From NCBI GenBank assembly GCA_030038255.1, contig JASHPH010000249.1, forward strand, positions 1-51,981: a DNA stretch of 51,981 nt. The letters run 5' to 3'. Positions 48,591-51,981 of this stretch are shown here, one piece after another. The DNA is from Candidatus Sulfotelmatobacter sp. (GTDB lineage: Bacteria > Acidobacteriota > Terriglobia > Terriglobales > Acidobacteriaceae). Position 1 is the first letter of the stretch, and every line of letters starts with the position of its first letter. The notes beneath the pieces were generated by a model, which had not been told where the DNA came from, made no database searches, and worked only from the letters and a program-made list of their open reading frames with translations. The translations under genes and the position numbers were made by a program.

Positions 48591-48726
48591 GGGTGCTAGG
48601 CGCCAATTCTCGGCTTCTTGGGGGACAGTTCAACTCACTCGCGACCGATCCCTGATCCCTAACTCTCTAGCCCCGGCCTTTCATGCTATGCTGCGCAAAA
48701 CTATACTCTCAGGATGACGATGACCT

Positions 48727-50460
48727 GTGCTCACTGAGTTGCGCCTCGAAAACTACGCGGTAATCGACAACCTCGCGGTCGAGTTCGGGCCGGGGTTGAA
48801 TCTGCTGACGGGAGAAACCGGGGCGGGGAAGTCGATCCTGATTGACGCGCTCGCGCTGCTGTTGGGCGAAAAGGCGTCGAGCGACGTGATTCGCGGCGGG
48901 GCGGAGCGGGCGGTCGTGTCGGCAGTGTTCGAAGCCGAAGGCGCCGCGGAAAAGCCGCTGACGAAGATTCTCGAAGCGAACGGCTTGGGTAAAACAGCTG
49001 ACGACGAATCCGACGACGGCTCTCTCATCCTGCGGCGTGAAGTTTCCACCGGCGGCCGCGGACGCGTGTTTGTGAACAATCAGCCCGCGACGGTCGCCGT
49101 TCTGCGGCGGCTCGCGCCGCATCTGGCGACCATCCATGCGCAGAACGAATCCATTCTTTCCTTTGACGGCCCCGCGCGCTTGGCCCTGCTCGACGCCTTC
49201 GCTGGCAGCAGCCTGGATGCTGTCGAATCGGCGTTTGCTGCTTGGAAAGACATCCGCACGCGCATCGACGAATTGCAGCAAGGCGAACAGGACCGCCTGC
49301 GACTGGTGGATCTGTGGTCCTTCCAGCAGCGTGAGATTCAAGAAGCGCGCCTGCAGGAAGGCGAAGACGAAAAGCTGGAAGCGGAGAAGCGGGTTCTCGC
49401 CAACGCCGAGAAAATCTACAACGCCGCCATGAACGCCTTCGACCTGTTGTACGAAGGCAACGGTTCAACTGCGTCGTCGCTCCGCGCAGCGCACAAGCAG
49501 GTTGAAGAGCTGGCCCGCTACGAGCCCAAATTTCAGGAAGCTCTGGCCGCCCTCGAAACCGCGCGCATCAGTGTGGAGGATGTCGGTGCGACCGTCCGCG
49601 ATTATGCCGGAGGCATCCACGCCTCACCCGAGCATCTGGCCGAAGTCGAGGACCGCCTCGCGTTGCTCGACCGCCTGAAGCGCAAGTACGGGCCATCGCT
49701 CGCAGAAGTGATTCAGTTCGGCGCGGAGGTCTCGCGCAAACTTTCTGAGGTCGAGAACAAGGACGAAATTCTCCGCCAGCTCCAGGGCGAACTGGCCAAA
49801 GCCGCGACCGAATACCTGCAAGCCGCCCGCGCGCTGTCGAAAAAGCGCGCCGCGGCGGCGCGCCGGCTGGAGAAGTTGGTCGAGGCCGAGATCAACGACC
49901 TGGCCATGAAATCAACCTTCCGCATCGAGATCACCACGTCGGAAGAAGAAGGGAACTGGAACCCGGCGGGAATCGACGAAGTCGTCTACATGATTTCAAC
50001 TAATCCTGGCGAGCCGCTGCGGCAGCTGGAGCATATCGCTTCAGGCGGCGAGCTCTCGCGGGTCATGCTGGCGCTGAAGGCGAGTGTGGAAGCAGGAAAA
50101 ACCCCCACTTCTGGCAAAACCGGCCAGAAGTGGGGCACCCACACCGTTCAACGCACTCTTGTCTTCGACGAAATCGACACCGGCATCGGAGGGCGGGCTG
50201 CCGAATCCGTGGGCAAAAAGTTGAAGTCGCTGGCGCGTTCCAACCAGGTGTTGTGCGTCACGCACCTGCCGCAGATCGCCACCTTCGGCGACCGCCACTA
50301 CGTCCTCGAGAAGAAAGAGTCCGGCGGACGCACCCGCACCACCATTCGCTTTGTCACCGGCGACGAGCGCACCGAAGAAGTCGCCCGCATGCTGAGCGGG
50401 GCGAAGCTCACCGAAACTTCGCGCAAACACGCCGAGCAAATGATCAAAGCCAACGCGTAA
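48727..50460 (+). CDS. recN: DNA repair protein RecN
   Basis: LTELRLENYAVIDNLAVEFGPGLNLLTGETGAGKSILIDALALLLG; IASGGELSRVMLALK; LVFDEIDTGIGGRAAESVG; GTG start. Confidence 0.95.
   Translation: MLTELRLENYAVIDNLAVEFGPGLNLLTGETGAGKSILIDALALLLGEKASSDVIRGGAERAVVSAVFEAEGAAEKPLTKILEANGLGKTADDESDDGSLILRREVSTGGRGRVFVNNQPATVAVLRRLAPHLATIHAQNESILSFDGPARLALLDAFAGSSLDAVESAFAAWKDIRTRIDELQQGEQDRLRLVDLWSFQQREIQEARLQEGEDEKLEAEKRVLANAEKIYNAAMNAFDLLYEGNGSTASSLRAAHKQVEELARYEPKFQEALAALETARISVEDVGATVRDYAGGIHASPEHLAEVEDRLALLDRLKRKYGPSLAEVIQFGAEVSRKLSEVENKDEILRQLQGELAKAATEYLQAARALSKKRAAAARRLEKLVEAEINDLAMKSTFRIEITTSEEEGNWNPAGIDEVVYMISTNPGEPLRQLEHIASGGELSRVMLALKASVEAGKTPTSGKTGQKWGTHTVQRTLVFDEIDTGIGGRAAESVGKKLKSLARSNQVLCVTHLPQIATFGDRHYVLEKKESGGRTRTTIRFVTGDERTEEVARMLSGAKLTETSRKHAEQMIKANA
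50103..50135. repeat. Perfect palindromic element inside recN
   Basis: CCCCACTTCTGGC-aaaaccg-GCCAGAAGTGGGG: 13-bp perfect arms, 7-nt loop, in-frame. Confidence 0.9.
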
Positions 50461-50549
50461 CAGAGTTCCCGGGTCCCAGGAAAGAGAAGATTCCAAGGAA
50501 GTGGTACGTCAGGGAAGCGGGGTAATCAGAGGTTCTTGCTTGTGGATTT

Positions 50550-51428
50550 CTAGCCGGCCTTGACCGCGGAGTTGTCGCCAACCTTGATGGTGAAGTTCAC
50601 CGTGATGGTCGCCTTGGTCTCGACCGGCTGGCCATTCTGCAGGTAGGGCTTGAACTTCCACTCGCGCACGGCCTGCTGCGCCGCCGAAGCCAGGATGGCG
50701 GGGCCACTGACCACCTTCAGATTCTCGATCACACCATCGGCTCCGATGAACGCCTGCAGCACCACCGAGCCCTGCACTTTCATCTGCTGCGCCAGCAGCG
50801 GATACGATCCGTCACCCGATCCCAGAGTCGGCTGCAAGCCGTTCACGCGCTCCAGTTCGGCCGCATTCGTGGGAGCAGCCAGACGGGCGGTGTAGCTGGG
50901 CGTCTTCGAAGTAGGAGTGTTCAGCTCAACCTTCGTGGCTACGCTGCCGGGATGAACGGTACGGTGCGAGTCTCCCGCGACCACTTCCACATCCAGAGGA
51001 GCGACTGAAGTGCGATTGGTAGCGACAACAGGTGGCTCCGACGGCTTCGGCTGGGCAGCTTCGGCTGAGCCCTTGGCGGTGGAGACAGGCTTCTTCGCCG
51101 TAGTGGATGGCATGGTCCGCGCTTCGATTGCCGGAGCGGGCGCCGACTGCGTTGCCGCCTGCCGCGGCGCAGGCCGGGTGAATTCTGCCTCTTGCGACTC
51201 GTTGCTGCCGAACCAGAACTGGTGATCCTTGGCGATGATTCCGCCGAACGCCACCAGCAGGAGCACGAGCGCTAGCACCAGCCGGGCCGGCTGACGGCTT
51301 TCCGCAATGAGCTGAGCCTCGGTGAGCTGAACCGGGCGCTGCTGGAACCGGGTCTGCAGCCTGGCTGGCGGCACGGCCTGCGGCCTCAGTCTCTGCGTGG
51401 GTCTCGGTCTGGAGTTCGCCTGGGTCAT
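50550..51428 (-). CDS. Energy transducer TonB-like protein
   Basis: N-terminal TM (LVLALVLLLVAFGGIIA), Pro/Ala-rich linker, C-terminal TonB domain (VQGSVVLQAFIGADGVIENLKVVSGPAILASAAQQAVREWKFKPYLQNGQPVETKATITVNF). ORF extends to 51479. Confidence 0.88.
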   Translation of the reverse strand: MTQANSRPRPTQRLRPQAVPPARLQTRFQQRPVQLTEAQLIAESRQPARLVLALVLLLVAFGGIIAKDHQFWFGSNESQEAEFTRPAPRQAATQSAPAPAIEARTMPSTTAKKPVSTAKGSAEAAQPKPSEPPVVATNRTSVAPLDVEVVAGDSHRTVHPGSVATKVELNTPTSKTPSYTARLAAPTNAAELERVNGLQPTLGSGDGSYPLLAQQMKVQGSVVLQAFIGADGVIENLKVVSGPAILASAAQQAVREWKFKPYLQNGQPVETKATITVNFTIKVGDNSAVKAG

Positions 51429-51747
51429 TGTGTCGCTCACCTGGGACTTCTCGCGACCAACGCCCATAGCTTGCGTCACTTCGGGTTAGTTCACAATGGC
51501 ACAAGGTGGGGTAGGAGTGGCACGAGCGGGCCATATAACCATTTTGGTTAGTCCGGACGGTCCGTCAGGGCTTACGGAGAGCGAGCCCCGGGGTTGGGTA
51601 AAAAGGGGCGTGGGCTAAAAGCTTGTCAGGCCCCCTGAATCGAGCCGTTTTTCGCTAAGTCACACATCTGCAGGGAGATACATTTTTCCGAAAATTTCCG
51701 GTTTATCCTACTCAGCTTGCTATGCTGAAAGTAGAGAGTAGACCTCA

Positions 51748-51779
51748 AACGGCGCAGGCCATTAGCCCTGCGCCGTTTT
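51748..51779. terminator. Strong hairpin, terminator-like
   Basis: AACGGCGCAGG-ccattagc-CCTGCGCCGTT, perfect 11-bp stem followed by TTC. Confidence 0.55.
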
Positions 51780-51911
51780 CTAGCTACTTTCCGGTGCGAA
51801 ATTAAGCTTCAAGATGCAAATCCTGCCAATCCACAAGCTGGAGACCATCCTCAAATGCTGGTTTTCGCGTGCTTCCCATCGGGTTCGGCAACGCGTGAAC
51901 GGAGCGCAAAC

Positions 51912-51981
51912 TCACGCGGTTTGCGGTGCCAGGTAACGGCCGATGTTGATTAAGTTGTCGGCGATCACCCCCAGTCCTACC
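51912..51981 (-). CDS. C-terminal end of a probable transposase, truncated by the window edge
   Basis: Reverse translation VGLGVIADNLINIGRYLAPQTA* resembles the LG(L/W)GV(I/L)A.NL..(I/L)GR C-terminus common in some IS transposases. Confidence 0.4.
   Translation of the reverse strand, partial: VGLGVIADNLINIGRYLAPQTA

Overview
The window is a GC-rich, densely coding chromosomal segment. Gene content and repeat types suggest an Acidobacteria-like genome; this is inferred, not computed. About 42 protein-coding genes are supported. Most are housekeeping or envelope genes: ftcD, yvcK, ribF, ygfZ, an isocitrate/isopropylmalate dehydrogenase, mtnP plus a PfkB kinase, dapF-ldcA-mpl, an M61 peptidase, plsC, lpxD, an S53 peptidase, a CCA-type nucleotidyltransferase, recN and tonB. 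A hopanoid/squalene locus spans about 36-45 kb: hpnJ, then a compact minus-strand operon of two zinc-dependent dehydrogenases with hpnC-hpnD-hpnE, divergent from a Ser/Thr kinase with a PD40-like propeller. The most interesting non-coding signal is a set of palindromic dispersed repeats. One family has three intergenic copies, one palindrome supplies the end of the plsC-like gene, one lies between ribF and an MBL-fold gene, and one sits in-frame inside recN. I also found a GNAT-acetyltransferase-like gene remnant and a probable transposase C-terminus at the right edge. I saw no CRISPR array, rRNA or convincing tRNA. No single feature is a clear-cut new system. The best candidates are the dehydrogenase-headed hopanoid operon, the in-frame recN palindrome, the histone-H1-like tail on the nucleotidyltransferase and the C-terminal Cys-Gly anchor-like module of the S53 peptidase.
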